Shown one piece after another: positions 15,627-23,924 of a stretch of DNA of 28,294 nt. The notes beneath the pieces were generated by a model. That model worked only from the letters and a program-made list of their open reading frames with translations. It did not search any database and had not been told where the DNA came from. The position numbers were made by a program, and so were the translations under genes. This DNA is from Bacillota bacterium. GTDB lineage: Bacteria > Bacillota > Clostridia > Lachnospirales > Lachnospiraceae. Each line of letters starts with the position of its first letter. Position 1 is the first letter of the stretch. The stretch covers positions 1 through 28,294 of the forward strand of contig JAEZXP010000051.1 in assembly GCA_023419655.1 (NCBI GenBank). Direction: 5' to 3'.

Positions 15627-17591
15627 ATGGTTTTATCATGTAGTAATATAAGCAAATCCTTTGGTACAACAGAAATTCTTGCCAATGTATCCTTCCATAT
15701 TAATGATAGAGAGAAGGCTGCCATCGTCGGAATAAATGGTGCGGGTAAATCCACCCTGCTAAAAATCATCATCGGCGAACTGACCGCCGACGAGGGTAAT
15801 ATTACCTTTGCTAAAGGCAGTACCATAGGATATCTGTCACAGCAGCAGGATTTGAAATCCGGTAACACGATTTACGAGGAAATGTATCGTGTAAAGCAAA
15901 ATATCATTGACCTTGATAAAAGAATCCGTGAGCAGGAGCTTATGATGAAGAACGCAGAGGGTGAAAGGCTGGAGCAGATGCTTCATACCTATACCAATCT
16001 GACCCATGCGTTCGAGATTCTAAACGGATATGCATATAAAAGTGAGGTTACAGGAATCTTAAAAGGCCTTGGCTTTGCAGAAGAGGAGCTGGACAAAAAA
16101 GTTGATACGCTTTCAGGTGGTCAAAAAACCAGAATCGCCCTCGGTAAGCTGCTTTTATCCCAGCCGGATATTCTGCTTCTGGATGAGCCGACGAACCATC
16201 TGGACCTCCTGTCCATCGCCTGGCTTGAGACTTATCTGATTAATTATAACGGTGCGGTTGTTGTCGTCGCCCATGACCGTTATTTTCTGGATAAGGTTGT
16301 CACAAAAGTTATTGAATTAGACCATCGAAAGGCCCGAACCTTTGAAGGCAATTATTCGGACTATGTATACAAAAAATCGATTCAGCAAAATGCGATGTAC
16401 AAGGCATATCTGAATCAGCAAAGAGAGATAAAGCATCAGGAGGAAGTAATTTCAAAGCTTCGCTCCTTCAATCGTGAAAAATCCATTCGCCGTGCTGAAA
16501 GCAGAGAAAAAATGCTTGATAAGATTGAACGGCTCGAAAAACCGGCAGAGAATATGCAGATGCACTTTTCAATAGAGCCAAGAATATTAAGCGGAAACGA
16601 TGTGCTGCGGGTTGAAGGCCTCGCAAAATCTTATGGCAGCCTGAACTTATTTTCCGATATTAATTTTGAAATTAAACGGGGTGAAAAGGTTGCTATTATC
16701 GGTAACAACGGAACCGGAAAAACGACGATTCTTAAAATCATAACCGGCTCCGTGGATGCAGATGCCGGAGAGGTTCAGCTTGGTTCAAAAGTCCATGTCG
16801 GTTATTATGACCAGGAGATGCAGCTGCTCAGTCCTGATAAGACATTGTTTGACGAGCTGCAGGATACCTATCCCAATCTGGATAATACGGCTGTACGAAA
16901 TATCCTTGCCGCATTTTTATTCACAGAAGATGATGTATTTAAGAGAATTAAGGATATAAGCGGCGGTGAACGGGGCAGGGTATCTCTGGCCAAGCTTATG
17001 CTTTCAGAGGCTAATTTTCTAATCCTGGATGAGCCGACGAACCATCTGGATATCGCCTCTAAGGAGATTCTTGAAAATGTCCTGAACGCTTATGGCGGCA
17101 CGATACTGTATGTATCCCATGACCGTTACTTTATCAATAAAACTGCGACCCGAATCCTGGACCTTACCGAAGAACAGCTGTTAAATTATATCGGTGATTA
17201 TGATTATTACCTCGAGAAAAAGCCGGAGGTTGAAGCGGCCTATCTTAAATCAACCGGAGAAAAAGCCGGGAATACCACCGGTAAGCCCTGGCCGGTTTCC
17301 AATACGGCTTCCCGGGGAACCGATGAAGCAGTCAGCAACAACAAGCTTACCTGGCAGCAGCAAAAGGAGGAGCAGGCAAGAATCCGAAAAAGAAAAAATG
17401 ATTTGAACCGCATAGAGGATGAAATCCACTCCCTCGAGGAAAGAGACAAGGAGATAGATTCCATGCTGATACGGGAAGAAATCTATACAGATGCCCACAA
17501 GCTTATGGAGCTGCATTCCGAGAAAAAGGAGATTGAACACAGATTAGAAGAGCTGCTCACAGAGTGGGAAAGTCTTGAATCCGAGGATTAA
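15627..17591 (+). CDS. ABC-F family ATPase (translation factor type)
   Basis: A 654-residue soluble protein with two ATPase domains and no membrane span, the hallmark of ABC-F proteins that act on the ribosome. Domain 1: Walker A GINGAGKST (about 35-43), signature LSGGQKTRIALG, Walker B with DEPTNHLDLL, His switch VVAHDRYFLD. A linker of basic coiled coil (about 240-310, KHQEEVISKLRSFNREKSI) would reach the tRNA site. Domain 2: GNNGTGKTT, ISGGERGRVSLAK, DEPTNHLDIA, YVSHDRYFIN. The C-terminal 100 residues form a charged coiled coil. Overall it resembles the YdiF/Uup-like housekeeping group more than drug-resistance subfamilies, but this cannot be settled by eye. It is the only plus-strand gene here and diverges from rex. 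Confidence 0.92.
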   Translation: MVLSCSNISKSFGTTEILANVSFHINDREKAAIVGINGAGKSTLLKIIIGELTADEGNITFAKGSTIGYLSQQQDLKSGNTIYEEMYRVKQNIIDLDKRIREQELMMKNAEGERLEQMLHTYTNLTHAFEILNGYAYKSEVTGILKGLGFAEEELDKKVDTLSGGQKTRIALGKLLLSQPDILLLDEPTNHLDLLSIAWLETYLINYNGAVVVVAHDRYFLDKVVTKVIELDHRKARTFEGNYSDYVYKKSIQQNAMYKAYLNQQREIKHQEEVISKLRSFNREKSIRRAESREKMLDKIERLEKPAENMQMHFSIEPRILSGNDVLRVEGLAKSYGSLNLFSDINFEIKRGEKVAIIGNNGTGKTTILKIITGSVDADAGEVQLGSKVHVGYYDQEMQLLSPDKTLFDELQDTYPNLDNTAVRNILAAFLFTEDDVFKRIKDISGGERGRVSLAKLMLSEANFLILDEPTNHLDIASKEILENVLNAYGGTILYVSHDRYFINKTATRILDLTEEQLLNYIGDYDYYLEKKPEVEAAYLKSTGEKAGNTTGKPWPVSNTASRGTDEAVSNNKLTWQQQKEEQARIRKRKNDLNRIEDEIHSLEERDKEIDSMLIREEIYTDAHKLMELHSEKKEIEHRLEELLTEWESLESED

Positions 17592-17635
17592 GTATATTTT
17601 AATCATACCGGGATTTAACAGGACACTAATTATAT

Positions 17636-17691
17636 AAAAAACACCTGCAAGGAAAAGTATGCGATGAAGCGCTTCTCTTAGCAGGTGATTT
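17636..17691. terminator. Bidirectional terminator between convergent ABC-F and GntR genes
   Basis: CACCTGC (17642-17648) pairs with GCAGGTG (17681-17687), with partial AAG/CTT pairing inside. The minus strand is followed by six T (17636-17641), ending the citrate synthase - idh - gntR unit; the plus strand is followed by ATTTT, ending the ABC-F transcript. Confidence 0.75.
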
Positions 17692-17713
17692 TATTTAATT
17701 CATTTCTCTTTTT

Positions 17714-18382
17714 CTACAGCCCTTGTGCAGTCAGATTTTGTATCGTATTCATCATATGCTCATGAGCCAAGGCTTCAGCCAGCTCTCCGTCTCTTTTCTT
17801 AATTGCCTCCACGATAGCCCCATGCTCCTTACTGGATTGTTCAGCCCTATATGGCATGGACAGGGTAATCTTTCTGACCCGCTCCACATACTGGTGAAAG
17901 TCTGATAATACATGGTTTAATATCTTACTGCCCGAAGCCTTATAGATTAAATCATGGAATTTATTATCCAGCTCTACCATCTGGTCAAAATGACTTCTTC
18001 TTGCATGGAAATCCGCCAAATAAAGAATCTCCTCAAGAGCTTCTATCTGAGCATTGCTTATATTCTCACAGGCCCATTTTGCACAGAGACCTTCCAGATA
18101 TGACCTTATAATATAGATATCATGAATATCCTTTGCGGTTATTCCTGTAACAGAAGCTCCTTTATTTGGTATGATGCTCACCAGACCTTCCAGCTCCAGC
18201 TGACGCAGTGCTTCCCTGACGGGAGTCCTGCTGACGCCCAGTTCTGTGGCTATAGCATTCTCCTTTAGCTCCTCACTCTCATGATACTCACCGGACAGTA
18301 TCTTATCCCTGATTGAATTATATACTCTGCCTCTAAGGGAATACCTGTCGGCTATTTCTTTTTGAAGATCAAACTCTTCCAA
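17714..18382 (-). CDS. GntR family transcriptional regulator, FadR/FCD subfamily
   Basis: A 222-residue regulator from the chosen start. The winged helix (about 15-85) has the classic LGVSRTPVREALRQLELEGLV recognition region. The all-helical FCD domain (about 95-215) carries metal/ligand positions of the type D..H, H and H (VELDNKFHDLIY, SKEHGAIVEAI, EALAHEHMMNT). The open frame reaches an ATG at 18406, but that ATG has no Shine-Dalgarno and follows directly on a palindrome (18410-18424). AAGGAGG stands eight bases before a TTG at 18382, so this start is preferred. It is probably the third gene after citrate synthase and isocitrate dehydrogenase and is the natural candidate to bind the ATTGTATACAAT site at 21226-21237. 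Effector unknown; a TCA-type acid would fit. Confidence 0.88.
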   Translation of the reverse strand: MEEFDLQKEIADRYSLRGRVYNSIRDKILSGEYHESEELKENAIATELGVSRTPVREALRQLELEGLVSIIPNKGASVTGITAKDIHDIYIIRSYLEGLCAKWACENISNAQIEALEEILYLADFHARRSHFDQMVELDNKFHDLIYKASGSKILNHVLSDFHQYVERVRKITLSMPYRAEQSSKEHGAIVEAIKKRDGELAEALAHEHMMNTIQNLTAQGL

Positions 18383-18526
18383 GGAATTATCCTCCTTATT
18401 CTCCATAAAGCAATTTGCTTTCGGAACAAGTATTAATCATATAATTAAGGTCTATAGAACCGCCGCCCAACTCATATGGCATCGGTATCGCACTCTGCAT
18501 ATTACTTTTGGTACGCCGCTTATCGC

Positions 18527-19693
18527 TTACAGCTTCTCAATGGTATCCATCAGATAGTTTGCAAATTCCTCTCCGGTTGCTCCGGTATCCCTGCCTGTCA
18601 GCACCAGCTTCTTCTCTGTCACTGTACAGATATCCAGTGCTTTGTAAAGCTTATCGGCCTCTTTCGTATATCCTATATGGGCAAGTAACATAGCACCGGC
18701 ACGAATCATGCTGCAAGGGTCCGCATAGATGTCTCTTCCCTCCTGTACCATTCTTGGTGCCGAACCGTGAATCGCCTCAAACATACCGTAACGCTTTCCG
18801 ATATTGGCACTTCCCGCTGTTCCTACACCGCCTTGGAATTCTGCCGCTTCATCGGTTATAATATCACCGTATAGGTTCGGCAATACCACCACCTGAAAAT
18901 CCTTTCTTCTCTTCTCATCCACCAGCTTGGCTGTCATAATATCAATGTACCAGTCATCCGCCGTAATACCCGGATACTCTTTTGCAATCGTATAGAATAT
19001 ATCCAGGAATTTACCATCGGTTGTCTTAATGATATTCGCCTTTGTTACCGCTGTTACCCTTGTCTTATTATTCGCTTTTGCAAATTCAAAGGCCGTTCGG
19101 ATGATTCTTTCAGTTCCCTGGCTTGTTACCACGGTAAAATCAACTCCAAGGTCCTCCGTTACATTGACACCTTTGCTTCCTACCGCATACGCTCCTTCTG
19201 TATTCTCACGATAAAATGTCCAGTCAATTCCCTGCTCAGGGATTCTTACCGGTCTGACATTCGCAAAGAGGTCCAGTTCTTTTCTCATTGCCACATTCGC
19301 ACTTTCTACATTCGGCCACGGGTCCCCTTTTCTGGGTGTTGTTGTAGGCCCTTTCAAAATAACATGACATTTCTTAATCTCTTCTAAAACCGCAGGAGGT
19401 ATCGCGGCTTTTTCCGCCGCCCTTCTTTCGATTGTAAGACCCTCTATATTTCTGAAAACCACTTTACCGGTTTTTACATCATCCTGTAACAAATATTCCA
19501 AAACTCTCTGAGCCTGTGCCGTAATAGCAGGGCCGATACCGTCTCCGCCACATACACCGACAATAATCTGTTCCAGGGATTTATAATCAATAAAATCTCC
19601 CTGTCCCTTCATATCCTCAACTCTTTTTAACTGTTCAGCCAGCAGCTGTCCGAATTTTTCTTTTGCCTGTTCAATCTGATCTGTAATTAACAT
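18527..19693 (-). CDS. Isocitrate dehydrogenase, isocitrate/isopropylmalate dehydrogenase family
   Basis: A 388-residue beta-decarboxylating dehydrogenase, most likely converting isocitrate to 2-oxoglutarate given the adjacent Re-citrate synthase-like gene. Motifs: GVCGGDGIGPAI (about 48-59), LKGPTTTPR, a substrate-binding segment LFANVRPVRIP followed by FYRENTEGAY with the catalytic Tyr, TKANIIKTTDG, DIITDEAAEFQGGVGTAGSA and FEAIHGSAP near the cofactor site. There is an N-terminal stretch of about 44 residues before the family core. The start has GGAGG six bases upstream. Gap to the upstream gene is 88 bases with a small hairpin; gap to gntR is 144 bases without a clear promoter or terminator. 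Isopropylmalate or homoisocitrate dehydrogenase activity cannot be excluded by eye. Confidence 0.85.
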   Translation of the reverse strand: MLITDQIEQAKEKFGQLLAEQLKRVEDMKGQGDFIDYKSLEQIIVGVCGGDGIGPAITAQAQRVLEYLLQDDVKTGKVVFRNIEGLTIERRAAEKAAIPPAVLEEIKKCHVILKGPTTTPRKGDPWPNVESANVAMRKELDLFANVRPVRIPEQGIDWTFYRENTEGAYAVGSKGVNVTEDLGVDFTVVTSQGTERIIRTAFEFAKANNKTRVTAVTKANIIKTTDGKFLDIFYTIAKEYPGITADDWYIDIMTAKLVDEKRRKDFQVVVLPNLYGDIITDEAAEFQGGVGTAGSANIGKRYGMFEAIHGSAPRMVQEGRDIYADPCSMIRAGAMLLAHIGYTKEADKLYKALDICTVTEKKLVLTGRDTGATGEEFANYLMDTIEKL

Positions 19694-19756
19694 CTTTATC
19701 CTCCAAATTATTTAGTTTTTGTAAGGTTTCCAGATTTTATTGTATGTTAAGGAGCC

Positions 19757-19771
19757 CGGGTTGTCAACCCG
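19757..19771. other. Small GC-rich hairpin between citrate synthase and idh genes
   Basis: CGGGTT (19757-19762), loop GTC, AACCCG (19766-19771), 11 bases past the citrate synthase stop codon. There is no T-run on the minus strand, so it may protect the upstream message or set relative expression rather than terminate. Confidence 0.4.
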
Positions 19772-19781
19772 TGGGTATCTT

Positions 19782-21173
19782 CTACCAGGTATCAATCCCA
19801 AGCTCTTCTTTCGCTTTTCGAATTGCATCCAGCATCTCATCATCCGTAATTACCGTGATTCTTCCGCCATCGTATTCCTCATCCACCCAATCCTTCACTT
19901 TGGATACCACCGAATTGCCCTTATCCAACGCCTGCTCTCCCCGAAGTCCAAAATAGCTGTTTATCCAATGAGCTATTCCGGCAAGGCCGGAGGTGTTCGA
20001 AACTGCCACTCTGACAGGACGGTTTAAGAATTTTTCCGTATCAAAGATATTATAGATTTCTTCATTTTTGAGTAATCCATCCGCGTGAATACCTGCCCTG
20101 GTCACATTAAAATTCTGACCTACAAACGGTGTTCTTGAAGGAACTCTGTAGCCGATTTCTTTCTCGTAATATTCGGCTATCTCGGTAATCACTCGGGTAT
20201 CCATGCCATCAAGCGTACCCTTTAGCTGGGCATACTCAAATACCATCGCCTCCAGAGGTGTATTTCCTGTTCTTTCTCCGATTCCGAACAAGGAGCAGTT
20301 GACGGCTGCGGCACCATAAAGCCATGCCGTAGTGGAATTGGATACAGCCTTATAAAAGTCATTATGACCGTGCCATTCCAGCCATTCTGAGGGAACTCCC
20401 CCATGGGTAGTGATGCCATAGATAATTCCCTGTACCGAGCGGGGAATCACCGCTCCGGGGAAATTAACCCCGTAGCCCATGGTATCACAGGCTCTGATTT
20501 TTACAGGCAGCTGGTATTCTTTGCTTAGCTTCATCAGCTCATAACAGAATGGAATAACAAATCCATGGATATCCGAACGGGTGATATCCTCCAAATGGCA
20601 ACGGGCCGCAATGCCTGTATCAAGGCATTCTCTGACGATGTTAAGGTAATGATTCATTGCCTCTCTTCTGGTCATCTTCATCTTATAGAAGATATGGTAA
20701 TCCGAACAGCTTACCAGGATACCGGTTTCCTTCATACCGATTTCCTTAACCAGCTCAAAATCCTTCTTACTGGCACGAATCCATGAGGTAACCTCCGGAA
20801 ACTTATATCCCCTTTCCATACATTTGTATACTGCATCCCGGTCCTTCTTGCTGTACAAAAAGAATTCGCACTGACGGACGATTCCTTTCGGCCCGCTCAG
20901 ACGATGAAGATAATCATACAGGGTTACAATCTGCTCCGTCGTATACGGAGCCCTGGACTGCTGCCCGTCACGAAATGTTGTATCCGTGATAAAGATTTCA
21001 TCCGGAAGCTTATGAGGTACAATCCTGTCATTGAAAGCAATTTTAGGAATTTCATCATAGGGAAATAAATTACGGAATGTGTTGGGCTGATTAACATCAA
21101 CCAGTGAATAAATCGGTTCCTCCAACTCAAGAAGGTTGTTTTTCGGATTAATAAATACTTTTCTTTCATCCAT
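19782..21173 (-). CDS. Re-citrate synthase / homocitrate synthase family protein
   Basis: A 463-residue DRE-TIM metallolyase that condenses acetyl-CoA with a 2-oxo acid. The family motif reads DTTFRDGQQSRAPY near residue 57, the metal-binding HxH is in EWHGHNDFYKA, and GERTGNTPLEAMVFEYA follows. There is no LeuA-type regulatory domain. Length, the unusual RDGQQSRAPYT sequence and the isocitrate dehydrogenase neighbour resemble the Clostridium kluyveri-type Re-citrate synthase, which supplies citrate for glutamate synthesis in clostridia lacking the ordinary Si-enzyme; homocitrate synthase is the main alternative. The frame opens 21 codons further up, but the ATG at 21173 begins the conserved region; the nearest AAGGGG is about 12 bases upstream, so the ribosome binding site is mediocre. 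Aconitase is not in the window. Confidence 0.82.
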   Translation of the reverse strand: MDERKVFINPKNNLLELEEPIYSLVDVNQPNTFRNLFPYDEIPKIAFNDRIVPHKLPDEIFITDTTFRDGQQSRAPYTTEQIVTLYDYLHRLSGPKGIVRQCEFFLYSKKDRDAVYKCMERGYKFPEVTSWIRASKKDFELVKEIGMKETGILVSCSDYHIFYKMKMTRREAMNHYLNIVRECLDTGIAARCHLEDITRSDIHGFVIPFCYELMKLSKEYQLPVKIRACDTMGYGVNFPGAVIPRSVQGIIYGITTHGGVPSEWLEWHGHNDFYKAVSNSTTAWLYGAAAVNCSLFGIGERTGNTPLEAMVFEYAQLKGTLDGMDTRVITEIAEYYEKEIGYRVPSRTPFVGQNFNVTRAGIHADGLLKNEEIYNIFDTEKFLNRPVRVAVSNTSGLAGIAHWINSYFGLRGEQALDKGNSVVSKVKDWVDEEYDGGRITVITDDEMLDAIRKAKEELGIDTW

Positions 21174-21225
21174 AAGATTTCTTCGCCCCTTTAAAATAAT
21201 TTTTGTATAATTATAATTTTGTATT

Positions 21226-21254
21226 ATTGTATACAATTATACACTTGATGTCAA
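21226..21254 (-). promoter_or_regulatory. Promoter of the citrate synthase operon with GntR-type operator over the -10 box
   Basis: Minus strand: perfect TTGACA (21249-21254), 17-base spacer, TACAAT (21226-21231). The palindrome ATTGTATACAAT (21226-21237) covers the -10 box and extends with flanking TAT/ATA. It fits the T.GT..AC.A pattern bound by FadR-subfamily GntR regulators, and a member of that family is encoded in the same gene cluster. Confidence 0.72.
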
Positions 21255-21289
21255 TCCCTAATATAAATAAACTTTCATGGATTTATGGC

Positions 21290-21309
21290 AAATTCATCCT
21301 GGTGAATTT
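21290..21309. promoter_or_regulatory. Inverted repeat upstream of the citrate synthase promoter
   Basis: AAATTCA (21290-21296), TCCTGG, TGAATTT (21303-21309): perfect 7-bp arms, 35 bases upstream of the -35 box. It is a possible activator or second regulator site; not recognised as a known operator. Confidence 0.3.
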
Positions 21310-21407
21310 ATTTTAGCCGCACCATTATAAAAAATTATATATTCTAATATTTGGGTTTTGTGAGAACAGAAATATATAAGAGACGATTTATGTTCTAAAG
21401 AATAATA

Positions 21408-21443
21408 GAAGATGCCAAGGGAAAATCATCTCTTGGCACCTTC
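21408..21443 (-). terminator. Hairpin terminator after the DUF554 gene
   Basis: GAAG and TGCCAAG (21408-21419) pair with CTTGGCA and CTTC (21432-21443) with one mismatch. On the minus strand the downstream flank is TATTATTCTTT, an imperfect U-rich tail. It lies 21 bases past the DUF554 stop codon and before the citrate synthase promoter. Confidence 0.6.
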
Positions 21444-21464
21444 TAAGCAACTATTTATATTCTA

Positions 21465-22196
21465 TTATAAAAAATACTGAATTATTTCATACGCGATGGG
21501 CACCAGTATTGCAGGGAGCAGATTTCCTGTCTTAATCTTTTTTCCGAAAATCATATTTATGCCAATCGCAAATATCAATATAGAGCCTACGAAGGAAAGA
21601 TTGCGAATCAATCGGTCACTTAAAAACGGTTCAATGAATCCGGCTGTCAAGGTAATGACACCTTGATAAATCCCTACCGGAATTACCGAAAAGAAAACTC
21701 CGATTCCCAAAGTCGATGCAAAAAAGATGGCTACTACACCGTCAATTACGCCCTTCGCCAAAAGCATCGAGGAATCTCCTGAAAGGCCGTCTCTTAAGGC
21801 TCCGATAACCGCCATCGCTCCAACGCAGAATAACAGGGAGCTGTTGACAAAGCCCTCTACAAAACCTTTGTCCTTTTCCTTATTAACCTTTAACTTAACC
21901 TTCAGCCATTCACCGACCCTGTCCAGTCTTGCTTCAAGATTAATGGCCTCACCTAAAAATCCCCCAATCGCAAGGGATACAATCATAAGCATAATATTTG
22001 AGCTTATTATCTTCCCGTCCTCAACTTTCAACAAGCCCTCCAAAGCACCGCTGACACCTATAAACATAACCGCAAGCCCAAGGCCGCTCATGATGGTTTC
22101 CTGAAAACGCTGCTTCAAGCCTCCTTTAATGATTAATCCAATCGTCGCTCCGATTAGGATGAGGACAATATTGCCCAATGTACCTAAGCCAATCAT
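21465..22196 (-). CDS. DUF554 family membrane protein
   Basis: A 243-residue very hydrophobic protein with about seven spans (near 5-20, 34-55, 63-85, 110-130, 145-170, 180-200 and 205-222). GTLGNIVLILIGATIGLIIK at the start and LEARLDRVGEWLKVKLK in the cytoplasmic loop are typical of DUF554 (YdfK/YqgA-like) proteins. The biochemical role is unknown; they are proposed transporters or channels. No Shine-Dalgarno is visible before the ATG at 22196, so the exact start is uncertain. It follows the HD-domain gene by 72 bases and probably shares its promoter. Confidence 0.85.
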   Translation of the reverse strand: MIGLGTLGNIVLILIGATIGLIIKGGLKQRFQETIMSGLGLAVMFIGVSGALEGLLKVEDGKIISSNIMLMIVSLAIGGFLGEAINLEARLDRVGEWLKVKLKVNKEKDKGFVEGFVNSSLLFCVGAMAVIGALRDGLSGDSSMLLAKGVIDGVVAIFFASTLGIGVFFSVIPVGIYQGVITLTAGFIEPFLSDRLIRNLSFVGSILIFAIGINMIFGKKIKTGNLLPAILVPIAYEIIQYFL

Positions 22197-22268
22197 ATAT
22201 TTATACGGGCTGCTGCAAAACAGTCTGCTTTACGGCAGCCGCCTTTCTCTTAATTATAGTTTTTCATC

Positions 22269-22838
22269 TTAAACCAAGCCTGTTGTCTGTTCTACTTCAC
22301 GAAGTGCAAGAATGGTTCTTTCAAATAACTCATCAAGCTCCCATCCAAGTAAAGCCGCACCATTACTGATAACCTCTCTTGAACAGCCCGCTGCAAATTT
22401 GGGGGTCTTGAATTTCTTTTTTACCGAGCTAACCTCCAAATCCATCGTACTTTTTGACGGACGCATAATGGCAGCTGCTCCGATTAGTCCTGTCAGCTCA
22501 TCCGCAGCATACAGTATCTTCTCCATCTCATGCTCCGGCTTAATATCCACACAGATTCCATATCCATGGCTTGCCACCGCATGAATCAACCTCTCATCCA
22601 AGCCTCTTTCTCTCATAATCTCCTGTGTCTTAATACAATGCTGCTCCGGATACATGCCAAAATCAAGATCATGAAGCAATCCGACAATTCCCCAAAATTC
22701 CTCTTCTCCATGCCCCAATTCTCTTGCAAAATATTTCATGACTCCTTCTACAACCCTGGCATGCTTCAAATGGAATTCATCCTTATTAAATTCACATAAC
22801 AGCTCCCAGGCTTCTTCTCTGGTTGGTATCTTTCCCAT
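22269..22838 (-). CDS. HD-domain metal-dependent phosphohydrolase-like protein
   Basis: A 189-residue cytoplasmic protein. His26 in FHLKHARVVEG, the HD dyad in GLLHDLDFG (about residues 54-62) and a later His in ASHGYG form the metal-binding pattern of HD hydrolases, in the small branch often annotated HDIG-domain or 'hydrolase' and of unknown substrate. The frame opens 13 codons earlier, but ATG 22838 has AGGA eight bases upstream and starts MGKIPTREEAWELL, the usual beginning of these proteins. A promoter lies at 22924-22952. The leader has an ATGCAAA/TTTGCAT inverted repeat (22872-22878 with 22899-22905). Its neighbours (DUF554, TcdA) give no clear functional hint. Confidence 0.82.
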   Translation of the reverse strand: MGKIPTREEAWELLCEFNKDEFHLKHARVVEGVMKYFARELGHGEEEFWGIVGLLHDLDFGMYPEQHCIKTQEIMRERGLDERLIHAVASHGYGICVDIKPEHEMEKILYAADELTGLIGAAAIMRPSKSTMDLEVSSVKKKFKTPKFAAGCSREVISNGAALLGWELDELFERTILALREVEQTTGLV

Positions 22839-22923
22839 TACTATCATCCTTCCAAAATTATTAAAATAGCTATGCAAATTTTTTAATGGTAAACATCTTT
22901 TGCATAATTAATCGTTAGTTATG

Positions 22924-22952
22924 AATATACAACAACCAGAAAATAATTACAA
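22924..22952 (-). promoter_or_regulatory. Promoter of the HD-domain / DUF554 genes
   Basis: Minus strand: TTGTAA (22947-22952), 17-base spacer, TATATT (22924-22929), giving a leader of about 80 bases. Confidence 0.55.
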
Positions 22953-23006
22953 GTAGATATGACAGATTTGATATTCAATTTGCCTTCAATTGGTGATAAA
23001 TTAATG

Positions 23007-23762
23007 TTATTCCACTCCGGCAATATCCTTGATTACTTCTCCGGCAATAATCAAACCCGCAACAGAAGGTACAAAGGAAACACTTCCGGGTATCTGGCGT
23101 TTGGCAGTACACTTCCTGTCAGTACCCGGCGGGCAGACGCAGTTATTCCTGCAACTGCTTTCTGCACTCTCCAGAGGCTTTATGGCCGGTTCCTTGGAAT
23201 ATACGACTTTTAACTTCTTCACGCCTCTGGCTGACAGTTCCTTACGCATGACCTTTGCAAGGGGGCAGACCGAGGTTTTATATATATCGGCCACCTCAAA
23301 TCTGGTGGGGTCCAGCTTATTTCCTGCACCCATGCAGCTGATGACAGGAACATTCTTTTCCTCACATCGAAGCACCAGCTCTATCTTACCGGATACCGTA
23401 TCGATGGCATCCACCACATAATCATACTCCGAAAAATCAAATTCATCGGCCGTTTCTTTGGTAAAGAAACATTGGTGCATAACCACCTGTGCCTTCGGAT
23501 TAATCTCAAGTATCCTGTCTCTCATGACCTCAACCTTATATTTTCCTATTGTCTTTCTCGTGGCTATAATCTGCCTGTTTAAATTCGTCAGACATACCTT
23601 GTCATCATCTATTAAATCAAATTGGCTGATACCGCAGCGGACCAGGGCCTCAACCACATAGCCTCCTACTCCGCCGATTCCAAATACAGCAACCCTTGCA
23701 TTATAGAGCTTTTCCATCGCTTCTTCTCCAAGTAAAAGCTCTGACCTTGAAAACTGGTTCAC
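23007..23762 (-). CDS. tcdA: tRNA threonylcarbamoyladenosine dehydratase
   Basis: A ThiF/E1-like enzyme (251 residues) that uses ATP to convert t6A at tRNA position 37 to the cyclic form ct6A. N-terminal NQFSRSELLLGEEAMEKL and nucleotide loop VAVFGIGGVGGYVVEALVR (about 28-46), LIDDDKVCLTNLNRQ with catalytic-site Asp and Arg, and VVDAIDTVSGK are characteristic of TcdA (YgdL). The C-terminus has CVCPPG and RQIPGSVSFVPSVAGLIIAG. The frame runs 19 codons further to 23819, but GTG 23762 has GGGAGG eight bases upstream and starts exactly at the conserved region. The gene stands between the terminator of the rubredoxin gene and the HD gene; no clear promoter was found for it. Confidence 0.92.
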   Translation of the reverse strand: MNQFSRSELLLGEEAMEKLYNARVAVFGIGGVGGYVVEALVRCGISQFDLIDDDKVCLTNLNRQIIATRKTIGKYKVEVMRDRILEINPKAQVVMHQCFFTKETADEFDFSEYDYVVDAIDTVSGKIELVLRCEEKNVPVISCMGAGNKLDPTRFEVADIYKTSVCPLAKVMRKELSARGVKKLKVVYSKEPAIKPLESAESSCRNNCVCPPGTDRKCTAKRQIPGSVSFVPSVAGLIIAGEVIKDIAGVE

Positions 23763-23877
23763 ATTTATGTCCTCCCTGGTAATTAATATTGCATCCTGGA
23801 CGAATCCACTTGTTCGCATACATTGTATTTTAACATCTATTTTTATATTGGTATACTGGAAATCAATAAAAATAATT

Positions 23878-23918
23878 GGGTGCTGCCATTTTGAAATTTT
23901 CCTCCAATGACAACACCC
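23878..23918 (-). terminator. Terminator of the rubredoxin gene
   Basis: GGGTG (23878-23882) with CACCC (23914-23918) and, after a mismatch, TGCCATT (23884-23890) with AATGACA (23906-23912, one G-U). The minus strand continues AATTATTTTTATT. It lies six bases beyond the rubredoxin stop codon. Confidence 0.72.
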
Positions 23919-23924
23919 TGTTTA

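Noticed and set aside
15590..15868. Minus-strand frame across the start of the ABC-F gene
   Set aside because: It is antisense to the Walker A region of a well-supported gene and has no family pattern of its own.
22203..22240. GGCTGC/GCAGCC hairpin between HD and DUF554 genes as a terminator
   Set aside because: No T-run follows on the minus strand and the two genes probably share a transcript; left unassigned.
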